A stretch of DNA of 64,000 nucleotides from Nilaparvata lugens (Eukaryota; Arthropoda; Insecta; Hemiptera; Delphacidae): contig NC_052515.1 of assembly GCF_014356525.2 (NCBI RefSeq), positions 21,656,365 through 21,720,364 on the forward strand, read 5' to 3'. Made by a program: the position numbers and the translations under genes. The notes under the pieces are model-generated. The model was not told the DNA's origin, did not search any database, and saw only the letters and a program-made list of their open reading frames with translations. Shown here piece by piece: positions 63,807 to 64,000 of the stretch (position 1 is the stretch's first letter; each line of letters opens with the position of its first letter).

Positions 63807-64000
63807 CTGGAAATTAATACAGAGCAAATTCAAATCCATTTATCTGTCATTAAAGTAATTAATAAATTAATGGCGCCGACTTTGGGGGAGGGCAAGCCTC
63901 AATAATCACTCAGGGGGAGCAATGCACATGTATTCTTTCCCCCCCCCCCCCAATGTTCATGACAAGAAAAAATTACATCAATAAGTATTAAAAGAGTATT
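63807..64000 (-). other. Intron upstream of the MYND exon
   Basis: No exon visible up to the end of the window. Contains a run of C (63940-63952 on the plus strand). Confidence 0.5.

Noticed and set aside
1..64000. A prokaryotic-type defence or biosynthetic system
   Set aside because: The window is animal DNA with introns and retroelements; no operon-like gene clusters exist.

Overview
This is a stretch of AT-rich animal chromosome, almost certainly from an insect. A sap-feeding hemipteran such as a planthopper is my inference, from the calpain sequence and the dense mix of insect-type transposons; nothing here names the species. There are no bacterial-style operons. Coding DNA consists of short host exons in long introns plus the ORFs of retroelements. 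A 100-base run of N at 30748-30847 divides the window, so it is a scaffold join of unknown true distance.

Left half (1-30747): the 3' two-thirds of a classical calpain (Ca2+-dependent cysteine protease) lies on the minus strand. Nine exons with consistent splice phases run from 27794 down to a stop codon at 1302. They encode the His/Asn part of the protease core, the C2-like beta-sandwich domain and the penta-EF-hand tail including its last exon. The exons with the catalytic Cys are not seen and would lie beyond the gap. The introns are full of repeats: foldback elements, short inverted-repeat transposons, SINEs, fragments of LINE reverse transcriptases, a MADF-encoding element and a 1.35-kb array of an ACATTTAA octamer.

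Middle (about 32955-39752): an inverted partial copy of the same calpain lies on the plus strand. It covers the two beta-sandwich exons, a 43-nt linker exon and the start of the EF-hand exon, then runs into a (GAA)n expansion and a stop. The two copies are damaged in complementary ways: the minus copy lacks about 1 kb including the 43-nt exon, and the plus copy lacks the protease and EF-hand parts.

Right half (about 44400-64000): a transposon-rich block. An intact two-ORF LINE with a PHD-finger ORF1 lies on the minus strand (46588-50487). A decayed Gag gene of an LTR-type retroelement (50985 to about 59036) is split by a second, full-length LINE (51426-56545) with a perfect 16-bp target-site duplication and a (TTCTA)n tail. 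The second LINE has no AUG at the start of ORF2, which overlaps ORF1 by a few bases. At the far right end a small minus-strand exon (63734-63806) encodes the end of a MYND zinc finger, resembling the C-terminus of ZMYND10.

I found no convincing new multi-gene system. The points most worth a second look are the inverted, reciprocally broken calpain pair, the AUG-less ORF2, the nested retroelement, the octamer array and several foldback elements.
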